Shown: positions 1 through 4,664 of the stretch, piece after piece | Position numbering within the stretch: the first letter of the stretch is position 1 | Layout of the letters: each line of letters starts with the position of its first letter | Source of the DNA: Planctomycetota bacterium | Lineage (GTDB): Bacteria > Planctomycetota > Planctomycetia > Isosphaerales > Isosphaeraceae | DNA: 5,194 nt | Reading direction: 5' to 3' | Assembly (NCBI GenBank): GCA_021807585.1 | Contig: JAKBCQ010000279.1 | Location: forward strand, 1-5,194 | The notes under the pieces: model-generated | What the model saw: the letters and a program-made list of their open reading frames with translations, nothing else | Told to the model about the DNA's origin: nothing | Databases searched by the model: none | Translations under genes and position numbers: made by a program

Positions 1-378
1 TTCGTCGGCGAACGATTTGAGCCGGACCGCGGCGTTATCGCCCGCGGGTTTGAGCAAATGGCTAAGCTTTGTTTCTATATTCTCTTGATAATCTGGCAAG
101 CGTTTGACGAGCGAGGCGAGTTCTTTACCGACGAGATATCCGACGCCGCCGAGCGCTCCCAGCGTGATGAGCACGGTGACGACGACGGCGAGCGGGCGCG
201 GCAATCGCGCGCGTTCCAATAACCCGACGACCGGAGCGAGTGCGAAGCTAAGCAAGATCGAGAGGATCAGGGTTTTGAGGACCGGGCCGGTAAAATACAT
301 GAAGGCGATGACCGCGAAGATCAAGATCGTCAGTTGGAATGGATCGAGAGCTCGGGCCGTTTCTTTGCGCTCGGTCAT
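1..378 (-). CDS. AI-2E family transporter, N-terminal part
   Basis: This gene begins at an ATG at 376-378 and runs leftwards off the window, leaving 126 residues of a family usually about 350 long. The start is fixed by an AAGGAG Shine-Dalgarno sequence about five bases upstream. The protein opens with a short polar stretch (MTERKETARALDPFQ). Hydrophobic segments follow at about 16-33, 34-54 and 63-84, and then an amphipathic stretch (KELASLVKRLPDYQENIE). This order, with an early APVVGLLER loop between helices, is typical of the AI-2E_transport (PF01594) family: inner-membrane proteins reported to export autoinducer-2 or act as small-solute or Na+/H+ exchangers. The substrate cannot be read from the sequence. 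I found no sigma-54-type promoter in the 219 bases before it, so it may be read through from the csbD gene upstream on the same strand. Confidence 0.85.
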   Translation of the reverse strand, partial: MTERKETARALDPFQLTILIFAVIAFMYFTGPVLKTLILSILLSFALAPVVGLLERARLPRPLAVVVTVLITLGALGGVGYLVGKELASLVKRLPDYQENIETKLSHLLKPAGDNAAVRLKSFADE

Positions 379-422
379 GGAAGCTCCTTACACCGGTGAG
401 GCGAGCGACGCGACGGGGTGGA

Positions 423-438
423 TCGGCGCAAACGCCGA
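423..438. repeat. 6-bp perfect hairpin between csbD and the transporter gene
   Basis: TCGGCG and CGCCGA flank a four-base loop. On the minus strand it lies between the csbD stop and the transporter start, and no T-run follows. It could be a weak terminator, an attenuator or chance. The rest of the gap 379-597 shows no gene and no promoter I recognise. Confidence 0.3.
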
Positions 439-597
439 CGCCCGTCTTTTCCGACGCGCCGCTCGGATCTTTCGTCGAGATCGGACCGACGAGCGATTAA
501 CGCGCGGTGTTCCCCGGATTTGGTCGATTCGGCGCATTCATCGAACTGAATTCCATAAATGCTTATGTTTGGTTGTCTTGCCCGTCGACGAGCGTGG

Positions 598-846
598 TTA
601 AAGGTCGTCGTCTGTGAGCGTCTGATTGTCCGCGGCCGGATCGTGGTCGTGCGACCATTTGATCGAGCTCAGGTGCTTCTCGATCGCCTCGCGGGTTTCT
701 CCGGTTTTACGCTGGATGAGGCCGATGAACTGATCGTATTTGCCGTCGACGACCCGAAATTCGTCGTCGGTCAGATCGCCCCATTTTTCCTTCACTTTGC
801 CCCTGAGCTCCTTCCATCGACCCTTCAAGATATCGGCGTTCAACAT
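598..846 (-). CDS. CsbD family stress protein
   Basis: An 82-residue protein with the full CsbD (PF05532) pattern: an N-terminal LKGRWKELRGKVKEKWGDLTDD block (residues 7-28), then DGKYDQFIGLIQRKTGE (34-50) and a REAIEKHL helix. It ends in a polar, acidic tail rich in Asp and His (64-82). It has no signal peptide or membrane segment, so it is probably a small, highly charged cytoplasmic protein. Family members (B. subtilis CsbD, E. coli YjbJ) are abundant under general or osmotic stress; their biochemical role is unknown. The start at 846 is supported by an AAAGGAG Shine-Dalgarno sequence (853-859) six bases upstream and by the alignment with CsbD proteins. The same frame stays open to 1056, but that extension would cover the promoter. 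It is paralogous to the N-terminal half of the gene at 2942-3364. A sigma-54-type promoter lies at 915-930. Confidence 0.93.
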   Translation of the reverse strand: MLNADILKGRWKELRGKVKEKWGDLTDDEFRVVDGKYDQFIGLIQRKTGETREAIEKHLSSIKWSHDHDPAADNQTLTDDDL

Positions 847-914
847 GGCGTGCTCCTTTGTGATCATGTGGTTGACAAGATATTCCATGCGACGCGAATG
901 CTGATGCAACCTAG

Positions 915-930
915 TGCACTCCCCGTGCCA
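915..930 (-). promoter_or_regulatory. sigma-54-type -24/-12 promoter for csbD
   Basis: Read on the minus strand the site is TGGCAC-GGGGA-GTGCA, against the RpoN consensus TGGCAC-N5-TTGCA: one mismatch, with exactly 10 bases between the GG and the GC. A start of transcription near 904 is predicted, giving a 58-base leader before the csbD ATG. It lies back to back with the promoter at 1040-1055. Confidence 0.75.
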
Positions 931-937
931 AATATGG

Positions 938-954
938 GGAATCTGTGTGATTCC
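938..954. repeat. Perfect 6-5-6 inverted repeat in the divergent control region
   Basis: GGAATC and GATTCC flank TGTGT. The repeat lies eight bases upstream of the leftward sigma-54-type promoter and about 85 bases upstream of the rightward one. This suits a binding site for a dimeric regulator such as a bEBP. No copy was found upstream of the other promoters, so a role is only suggested. Confidence 0.35.
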
Positions 955-1039
955 GGGACGACGGGGATCGACATGCGTGATATCCACGGCGCCGAGCGGG
1001 CGATTCGTATTCGCTGATCTGGCGGAGAAGCCGACGGTA

Positions 1040-1055
1040 TGGCACAAGTCTTGCA
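1040..1055 (+). promoter_or_regulatory. sigma-54-type -24/-12 promoter for the three-gene operon
   Basis: TGGCAC-AAGTC-TTGCA matches the RpoN consensus at every core position, with the required GG-N10-GC spacing. The predicted transcription start is near 1066, giving a leader of about 152 bases before the gene at 1218. This is the best sigma-54 match in the window. Confidence 0.8.
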
Positions 1056-1136
1056 TGTTTGTTTAGAGACGATTTGCGTCGGCGTGGTTTGATCGATCGA
1101 TCGTCCGGTCCGAGTGCGATCGGCGGGGTGATGCGA

Positions 1137-1202
1137 TCGACCCGCGCAATATGTGACATCCGTAAGATATAGGCCGAGACCGCGCGGATGGGCGCGGGTT
1201 GA
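1137..1202 (+). promoter_or_regulatory. Possible structured mRNA leader (11-bp long-range stem)
   Basis: Bases 1137-1147 (TCGACCCGCGC) can pair with 1192-1202 (GCGCGGGTTGA) over 11 positions with a single G-U pair. The stem encloses 44 bases and ends about 15 bases before the start codon at 1218, which has only a weak Shine-Dalgarno sequence. It could restrict or position ribosome entry. No known riboswitch class is recognised. Confidence 0.3.
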
Positions 1203-1217
1203 CGAGTTGGGAACATC

Positions 1218-1748
1218 ATGATGTCGAGCGTATCGAACGATCCAGAAATCGATGAAATCCGCAAGCGAATGAGCGTCATCCGCCGCGAGATGCACGTTGA
1301 TTTTCAGACCGCGGTGCAATCGGCCGAGCGATTATTTGATTGGAAGGGATATGTGGCGCGATATCCCTGGATTGCGCTCGCGGTCGCTACGGGTGTCGGG
1401 TATCTCGTTGCGCCTTCGAGGCGTGGGAAGCGGATCGTCTCATCCTCGGTTTCGACGCCGGCGGCTCCGGAATCGCCCGCTCCCGAAGAGAGCCTTGAAT
1501 CGTCGCGGTCGGAATCGCCGAAATCGCGTACGAAGGGAGAATTGATCGGGCTCGCGTTCGGGATTGTGGGGCCGATCGTGGTTCGTGTGGCTCAAAGTTA
1601 CGCCATTTCCGCGATCGAACGCCGACTCGACTCATTTTCACTTATGAATACAAGTTCGACTACGAAACCTCAGCCAAAACCGGAGAACATCGATGATGCG
1701 TCGCGTACCGATCACCCGCGTTGGGATCGTACCTCCGGACGGATTTAA
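1218..1748 (+). CDS. Membrane protein of unknown function with a YqjD-like anchor
   Basis: I do not recognise a named family for all of this 176-residue protein. Residues 1-45 form a charged helix (EIDEIRKRMSVIRREMHVDF) that precedes VARYPWIALAVATGVGYLV (46-64). The latter is an aromatic/Pro step and glycine-rich membrane helix like the C-terminal anchor of ElaB/YqjD (DUF883) proteins. A Ser/Pro/Glu-rich linker follows (75-106), then a second hydrophobic segment (108-134, GELIGLAFGIVGPIVVRVAQ) and a polar tail. Two membrane passes are likely. The start could be either adjacent ATG (1218 or 1221); the Shine-Dalgarno sequence is poor. It is the first gene after the sigma-54-type promoter at 1040. 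Its last 56 bases overlap the next gene, which suggests coupled translation. The neighbouring YqjE-like gene points to a yqjD-yqjE-type set. Confidence 0.75.
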   Translation: MMSSVSNDPEIDEIRKRMSVIRREMHVDFQTAVQSAERLFDWKGYVARYPWIALAVATGVGYLVAPSRRGKRIVSSSVSTPAAPESPAPEESLESSRSESPKSRTKGELIGLAFGIVGPIVVRVAQSYAISAIERRLDSFSLMNTSSTTKPQPKPENIDDASRTDHPRWDRTSGRI

Positions 1749-1926
1749 GTCGTTCAATCGGGTCTCGACCGCGGCGTCGGAATCTGAATGGTTCGACCGC
1801 GGTCGGAACCGACTTTCGACAGTCGACGGAATCGTTCGTGATCAAATCCGGCGTCATCCTCTACAAATGTTGGGGGGCGCTTTGATTTTGGGAGTTGCAC
1901 TCGGATGGTTGATCAAAAAGCGATGA
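1693..1926 (+). CDS. Small YqjD/ElaB-like membrane-anchor protein
   Basis: A 77-residue protein whose C-terminal half is the diagnostic part: DGIVRDQIRRHPLQMLGGAL (45-64) continuing into ILGVALGWLIKKR. This is the basic-His-Pro step, glycine-zipper helix and basic end typical of the DUF883 (ElaB/YqjD) C-terminus. The long amphipathic N-terminal helix of that family is mostly missing, and residues 1-30 show no recognisable domain. The start at 1693 lies inside the upstream gene but has a GGAG Shine-Dalgarno sequence (1682-1685) seven bases ahead; the ATG at 1696 is an alternative. Its stop overlaps the next ATG as ATGA (1923-1926). By analogy with E. coli YqjD it may be a single-pass inner-membrane protein with its N-terminus in the cytoplasm; ribosome binding is not shown by the sequence. 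Confidence 0.7.
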   Translation: MMRRVPITRVGIVPPDGFKSFNRVSTAASESEWFDRGRNRLSTVDGIVRDQIRRHPLQMLGGALILGVALGWLIKKR

Positions 1927-2363
1927 ATAGATCGGCGAACAAGGCGGTTGAGCCATCGGGATCGGTAAGCGAAAGCCTCGCCGATTTTGTCGACAACCTC
2001 GCCGAGCTGGGGGATCTTCAGCTTCGCCTGTTGCGGCAAGACGCGCGTGCGAGCTTCCAACACGCGCGGTTTGCGATCGTGCTCTTCGGCCTCGGCTTAT
2101 GCGCGATTTTAGCGGGAATAATGCTTGCACTCCTCGGTTTGGTTGAGGAGCTCGCGGCACACGCGGTGATGAGCCGCCCCGCGGCGTTTTTGACGGTCGG
2201 ACTCGGCGCGTTGCTCTTCGGCGCTCTCGCGTTTCAGTATTCGTTGGGTCGAATCGCGTCGTCGTCGGAGGGATTTCGGCGTTCGAACGAAGAATTGATC
2301 CGCAATCTCTCGTGGGTGAGAACGGTACTGACTCAGAGCGGCCGTTCGCGAGTGCGGCGTTAA
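1923..2363 (+). CDS. YqjE-like (DUF1469 / phage holin superfamily III-type) membrane protein
   Basis: From the ATG at 1923 the product has 146 residues. A cytoplasmic helix (SESLADFVDNLAELGDLQLR, 16-35, continuing LLRQDAR) is followed by TM helix 1 (about 49-77), a short loop, TM helix 2 (about 86-107) and a charged C-terminal tail. The pattern 'helix with an L-x-L-x-R-L motif, then two TM helices' is that of YqjE/DUF1469 (PF07332) proteins. These are often labelled phage holin family, though they sit in chromosomal stress operons beside yqjD; nothing here suggests a phage. I prefer the start at 1923 because of the ATGA overlap with the preceding stop. The ATG at 1905, with GGGAG ten bases upstream, would add six residues. 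It is the last gene of the overlapping trio. Only a small hairpin (2369-2383) without a T-run follows. Confidence 0.82.
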   Translation: MNRSANKAVEPSGSVSESLADFVDNLAELGDLQLRLLRQDARASFQHARFAIVLFGLGLCAILAGIMLALLGLVEELAAHAVMSRPAAFLTVGLGALLFGALAFQYSLGRIASSSEGFRRSNEELIRNLSWVRTVLTQSGRSRVRR

Positions 2364-2386
2364 AGTCTCAACCTCATTGGTTGGAT

Positions 2387-2402
2387 CGGCACGAGCTTTG
2401 CA
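2387..2402 (+). promoter_or_regulatory. sigma-54-type promoter for the 68-residue anchor protein
   Basis: CGGCAC-GAGCT-TTGCA differs from TGGCAC-N5-TTGCA only at the first base and keeps the GG-N10-GC spacing. It lies in the gap after the YqjE-like gene. The predicted start is near 2413, 61 bases before the ATG at 2474. Confidence 0.7.
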
Positions 2403-2473
2403 CTCGATATTTAACAAGTTACGACGGTTTTGTTCAAACGATTGAGAATCTTCTCGAATAAGGAGACGACGCG

Positions 2474-2680
2474 ATGACTCATGCATTCGCCGACGATGTA
2501 CGCGCCCTTCACCCCGATCGCGTCTTGCCGACCGGAGCGCTCCCGTCGCACCACGACCGTAATACCGGGGACGACCTGATCGCCAAGATTGAGGATTTCG
2601 CCCGCGAGCATCCGCTTTCGTTCGGGCTTTACGCGCTCGGCGTCGGTTTCGTATTGGGCTGGAAACTCAAGCCCTGGTGA
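2474..2680 (+). CDS. Small YqjD/ElaB-like membrane-anchor protein (68 residues)
   Basis: A 68-residue protein with a polar, His/Asp-containing N-terminus (1-33). It then has LIAKIEDFAREHPLSFGLYA (35-54) running into LGVGFVLGWKLKPW. This is the same charged-His-Pro step plus glycine-zipper helix seen in the gene at 1693 and in the C-terminus of the gene at 2942, and it resembles the DUF883 (ElaB/YqjD) anchor. One membrane pass at about 47-65 is expected. The start is well supported by AAGGAG (2460-2465) eight bases ahead. It has its own sigma-54-type promoter at 2387 and an intrinsic terminator at 2766, so it appears to be a monocistronic unit. The exact function is unknown; a membrane-stress or ribosome-tethering role is inferred only from the family. 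Confidence 0.78.
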   Translation: MTHAFADDVRALHPDRVLPTGALPSHHDRNTGDDLIAKIEDFAREHPLSFGLYALGVGFVLGWKLKPW

Positions 2681-2765
2681 AGAGTGCAAGAATGCTCGAC
2701 GCCAATCATTTTGACGCATTCGAGTATGTTAATACCTATAAGATCAGAATCGCCGTGAAGGTTCG

Positions 2766-2791
2766 TCGCCGCGGATCGTCGCGGCGATTTT
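2766..2791 (+). terminator. Intrinsic terminator after the 68-residue anchor gene
   Basis: An 8-bp perfect GC-rich stem (TCGCCGCG / CGCGGCGA) with a six-base loop is followed at once by TTTT (2788-2791). It lies 86 bases after the stop at 2680. Confidence 0.75.
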
Positions 2792-2816
2792 CATTTATGC
2801 CGGATGTTTATACAAT
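2788..2816 (+). promoter_or_regulatory. Possible sigma-70-like promoter in the convergent gap
   Basis: TTTTCA (2788-2793) lies 17 bases before TACAAT (2811-2816), matching TTGACA at four and TATAAT at five of six positions. It partly uses the T-run of the preceding terminator. Its interest comes from the possible RNA just downstream. Confidence 0.3.
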
Positions 2817-2822
2817 ACGAAT

Positions 2823-2940
2823 TGATCGAGGACCGAAGGGGATCTTCGCGGCGTCTACCGCCGCGCGACTCGGGGAGGAATCGCGCGGCGTGGTTGGGAA
2901 GGCGTCATTTCGGAATCCCGCGGAGGAACGCGGTGTTTTG
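2823..2940 (+). ncRNA. Candidate CsrB/RsmZ-like small RNA (speculative)
   Basis: The 118 bases between a possible promoter and a hairpin with a T-run hold eight GGA triplets. Three successive hairpins place GGA in their loops: CGAAG/CTTCG at 2834-2848 with loop GGGAT; a 10-bp perfect stem at 2859-2868/2881-2890 with a 12-base loop containing GGGGAGGA; and CCGCG/CGCGG at 2918-2933 with loop GAGGAA. Exposed GGA is what CsrA/RsmA proteins bind, and multiple GGA hairpins define their antagonist RNAs. No homologue is recognised. The region ends two bases before the stop codon of the convergent gene, so the hairpins could instead be 3'-end structures of that mRNA. The 3' UTR explanation is the main rival. 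Confidence 0.25.
2918..2939 (+). terminator. Short hairpin with T-run, plus strand
   Basis: A CCGCG/CGCGG stem with a GAGGAA loop is followed by TGTTTT. The stem is only five base pairs, so it is a weak terminator. It could end the candidate RNA or back up the terminator at 2766. Confidence 0.35.
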
Positions 2941-2941
2941 A

Positions 2942-3364
2942 TTACCTCGAACGAAGCGACAGTCCGACGAGCAGTCCCGCGACGAGGCCGACGCCGAGAG
3001 CGACGACCATCGATTCGGTCGGATTGCGCCGGACCACCTCGCGCGAGTCTTCAAAGCGTTCACGCGCGTGATCGGCGAGCCGGCCGTAATTGTCCTGCAA
3101 ACGTTCCTTCGCCTGGCCGACGTATTCGCCCGCGGTTTCCGCTGCATGAGAAATCATGTTTGCTCCTTTTGAAGTAATATCGTTGAGGAACGACTCGACG
3201 GCGTCGCGTCCCTCGCCGGTCCTCTGTTGAATTCTGCCCACGAGTTGATCGACGTCTCCCCCGGGAATTTGGAGGTCTTCGTCGCTCAATTCACTCCACT
3301 TCTCCTTCACTCGACCTTTCACCTGATTCCACTGACCTCGCAGTACCTGCGCATTGACCGACAT
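2942..3364 (-). CDS. CsbD domain fused to a YqjD/ElaB-like (DUF883-type) membrane anchor
   Basis: A 140-residue two-part protein. Residues 8-62 are a CsbD domain: LRGQWNQVKGRVKEKWSELS, the DVDQLVGRIQQRTGE block, then a DAVESFL helix, all aligning with the gene at 598-846. Residues 70-140 are a separate YqjD/ElaB-like unit: an amphipathic helix (AAETAGEYVGQAKERLQDNY onward), a VVRRNP step at about 109-114 and a glycine-zipper membrane helix (MVVALGVGLVAGLLVGLSLR). Most CsbD proteins are soluble, so this one would tether the domain to the inner membrane. The start at 3364 has AAGGAG (3371-3376) six bases ahead. The linker (residues 64-69, TSKGAN) contains a perfect internal Shine-Dalgarno sequence before in-frame Met70. 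It may be cotranscribed with the lipoprotein gene 145 bases upstream; no promoter of its own was found. Confidence 0.9.
   Translation of the reverse strand: MSVNAQVLRGQWNQVKGRVKEKWSELSDEDLQIPGGDVDQLVGRIQQRTGEGRDAVESFLNDITSKGANMISHAAETAGEYVGQAKERLQDNYGRLADHARERFEDSREVVRRNPTESMVVALGVGLVAGLLVGLSLRSR
3155..3170 (-). promoter_or_regulatory. Internal ribosome binding site and in-frame ATG inside the CsbD fusion gene
   Basis: On the minus strand AAAAGGAG (3163-3170) lies five bases before an in-frame ATG (3155-3157), which is codon 70. It has the same form and spacing as the ribosome binding sites of the true starts in the window. Initiation here would yield a 71-residue protein that is exactly the YqjD/ElaB-like half. 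Confidence 0.55.
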
Positions 3365-3419
3365 CTCAATCTCCTTATGTGTGTTTGCGAGCCCGCGGCG
3401 ACGACGTCCGGTTCAACGA

Positions 3420-3459
3420 AACGACGTGCGTCGCGGGATCGCCTGATCGCCGCGTCGTT
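3420..3459. repeat. 7-bp inverted repeat between the lipoprotein and CsbD-fusion genes
   Basis: AACGACG (3420-3426) and CGTCGTT (3453-3459) can pair, with further GC-rich pairing possible in the 26-base loop. On the minus strand TCGTT follows. It could partly terminate or process the transcript between the two genes. The rest of the 145-base gap shows no promoter I recognise. Confidence 0.25.
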
Positions 3460-3509
3460 GAGTCGGGGAGATGAATTCGCCCCAGGCGCTTCCTTGGGCG
3501 TCCTTGGCG

Positions 3510-3725
3510 TCAATTCTTGGGAGGAACCGTCTCTCCCGCGCTGTTAGCCGGGGGATTCGACCCCGACGAATTGATCTTCTGGGTCGTCTCGGTTGTCGTC
3601 GTTCCAGTCGGCGAGGTGACCGTCTCTTTTTTCTCAACCTTCGCTTCTTCGCTGCAACCCGCGAGCCCCGTCATGACACAGAACGACGCGACGAGCACGG
3701 CGACGATCGACTTTTGACTTCTCAT
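3510..3725 (-). CDS. Small lipoprotein with Thr/Ser-rich tail
   Basis: A 71-residue precursor with a clear type II signal peptide: a basic start (MRSQK), a hydrophobic core (6-20) and the lipobox L21-A-G-C24. Signal peptidase II would cut before Cys24, leaving a 48-residue mature lipoprotein. The mature part is all low-complexity and polar: a Glu/Lys patch (25-34), then TSPTGTTTTETTQ and a Ser/Asn/Pro-rich end. It has no domain I recognise and is probably flexible. The second residue of the mature protein is Ser, not Asp, which would favour the outer membrane by the E. coli rule; whether that holds here is unknown. The start has AAGGAG (3732-3737) six bases ahead. A sigma-54-type promoter lies at 3812-3827, and the CsbD-anchor fusion follows on the same strand, so the two are likely regulated together. 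Confidence 0.85.
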   Translation of the reverse strand: MRSQKSIVAVLVASFCVMTGLAGCSEEAKVEKKETVTSPTGTTTTETTQKINSSGSNPPANSAGETVPPKN

Positions 3726-3811
3726 GATGCTCTCCTTGTTGTGATAGTGTTCGACGCGGGCTTAACTCTCCCAAGAGTCGAGCCGAGCGCCGATTTTTCG
3801 GAAAACTAAAA

Positions 3812-3827
3812 GGCAAGCCGCGTGCCG
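3812..3827 (-). promoter_or_regulatory. sigma-54-type promoter for the lipoprotein (and CsbD-fusion) genes
   Basis: On the minus strand CGGCAC-GCGGC-TTGCC differs from TGGCAC-N5-TTGCA at the first base and at the final, weakly conserved base, and keeps the GG-N10-GC spacing. The predicted start is near 3801, 76 bases before the ATG at 3725. Confidence 0.7.
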
Positions 3828-4077
3828 AAGCCGAGACATTTCGATGAATCGACGCTGAATCGACAATTGAACCGGGACGAAGAGCCTTTTGCATCCATCG
3901 GTCACCTCGAAGCGACTCGAGCCGCCTGTCGGGTGGCGATTTTCGCTCCTCGGGTCGTAGCCGCGACGAGAGACCACCGGGTGTTTGGCGCCCACATTGA
4001 TGACGGATAATTGCGCATCGACCGCCAACCCCTTCCCGCTTCACGACACGCGCCTGGCGAGATACCGCGAAAAAGTG
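3828..4077. other. Gene-free stretch upstream of the lipoprotein promoter
   Basis: I see no convincing gene here; open frames on both strands look like chance. A 9-base direct repeat, TGAATCGAC, occurs at 3845-3853 and 3856-3864. Its 11-base period is about one helical turn, and it starts 18 bases upstream of the sigma-54-type promoter. It is a possible regulator site. Confidence 0.3.
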
Positions 4078-4080
4078 TAA

Positions 4081-4284
4081 GAGGCTATCCGGAAAAGCTC
4101 CCGAAACCCAATCGGCTCGATTTTACCGGTTTCGGCGCCGATTCACAAATAGAACCAACATATGTTAGATATCTAGATTCATGTGTATTCTGATTGGAAG
4201 GGCGAACCTCCCGGTGAGCCTCTCCCAATTTCGGGTTCGCCCTCAAATCCCGTCGAATATGCGGCTTTCTTTCCGGATAGCCTC
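4081..4284. mobile_element. MITE-like element with 15-bp terminal inverted repeats and TAA duplication
   Basis: GAGGCTATCCGGAAA (4081-4095) is repeated perfectly in inverse orientation at 4270-4284. The 204-bp unit is flanked by TAA on both sides (4078-4080 and 4285-4287). A three-base TNA duplication and GAG-starting ends suit the IS5 superfamily (IS1031-type), so this is probably a non-autonomous derivative mobilised by such a transposase elsewhere. It has no coding capacity. Inside, AGGGCGAACC (4199-4208) and GGTTCGCCCT (4234-4243) form a 10-bp hairpin, and the centre is AT-rich, unlike the surroundings. It sits between the lipoprotein promoter and the iron permease promoter. Confidence 0.75.
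4199..4243. repeat. 10-bp inverted repeat inside the MITE-like element
   Basis: A perfect AGGGCGAACC / GGTTCGCCCT pair with a 25-base spacer. No T-run follows on either strand. Internal hairpins are common in MITEs, which often fold as RNA. Confidence 0.5.
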
Positions 4285-4287
4285 TAA

Positions 4288-4609
4288 GTTTCGGCGCTGT
4301 GCGGATCGCGCGGTTTTTCGAGGAAAAGATCGTCAAGTGATGCAAGTTTCATCAATGTTCTCCTGAAATGGATGCGTGAGATCGCAAATCGATGTCGTCG
4401 AGTGCCCGCCGTGGCGAACGAGCGGAAGCGGGTAAGCGGGTCGTCTCAAAGACGAGACGAATGAAGAAGATGTGCGATTGATGTGCCGAGAAAGCCGTTT
4501 CGCGCTCCGGCGAGCACGCCTCTTGGTGAAACAATCCCGAACGGGCCGCTGTATGACGGCCGAGATCGTGTGAATGCGCAAATATCGACCGACGCTCTTC
4601 GCGCGATAT
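4288..4609. other. Gene-free stretch left of the iron permease control region
   Basis: I see no supported gene. Two small repeats stand out: a tandem 8-base direct repeat AAGCGGGT (4426-4441), and next to it a 7-bp inverted repeat TCGTCTC / GAGACGA with a six-base loop (4441-4460). Neither is placed like a terminator of a known gene. Confidence 0.3.
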
Positions 4610-4623
4610 ACATATTTATATGT
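4610..4623. repeat. AT-rich palindrome upstream of the iron permease promoter
   Basis: ACATAT-TT-ATATGT is a 6-bp inverted repeat in an AT-rich island. It lies about 50 bases upstream of the sigma-54-type promoter, where an activator or a DNA-bending protein could bind. No family can be assigned. Confidence 0.35.
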
Positions 4624-4664
4624 TTGTAATCTTGGTGCAGGTTGCTCTCGGCTCTTCATCAATT

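Noticed and set aside
872..900. TTGACA on the plus strand as a sigma-70 promoter
   Set aside because: No acceptable -10 box lies 16-18 bases downstream, and it points away from any gene near enough to use it.
847..1056. N-terminal extension of the CsbD frame up to 1056 (152 residues in total)
   Set aside because: The extension has no CsbD-like sequence, would contain the sigma-54-type promoter, and the inner ATG at 846 has a strong ribosome binding site.
1090..1104. Short GATC/ATCG tandem run as a microsatellite or methylation cluster
   Set aside because: Only about three units; such tetramers recur throughout this DNA and no function is implied.
2114..2129. Further sigma-54-like site (GGGAAT-N5-TTGCA) on the plus strand
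   Set aside because: The -24 half matches only three of six bases, it lies inside the YqjE-like coding region, and no gene start follows at a suitable distance.
1923..2363. Phage or prophage origin suggested by the holin-type family name
   Set aside because: YqjE/DUF1469 proteins are often mislabelled as holins; no phage gene is present and the neighbours are stress genes.
2677..3177. Plus-strand frame starting with a GTGA overlap at the end of the 68-residue gene
   Set aside because: It runs through the intrinsic terminator and then antisense to the CsbD fusion; its composition is Arg-rich shadow sequence and it has no ribosome binding site.
3762..4028. Minus-strand 88-codon frame upstream of the lipoprotein
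   Set aside because: No recognisable domain or ribosome binding site, and it spans the sigma-54-type promoter that drives the lipoprotein gene.
4333..4662. Minus-strand 109-codon frame left of the iron permease
   Set aside because: Low-information, Arg/Ser-rich translation without a domain, membrane segment or Shine-Dalgarno sequence; it looks like chance in non-coding DNA.
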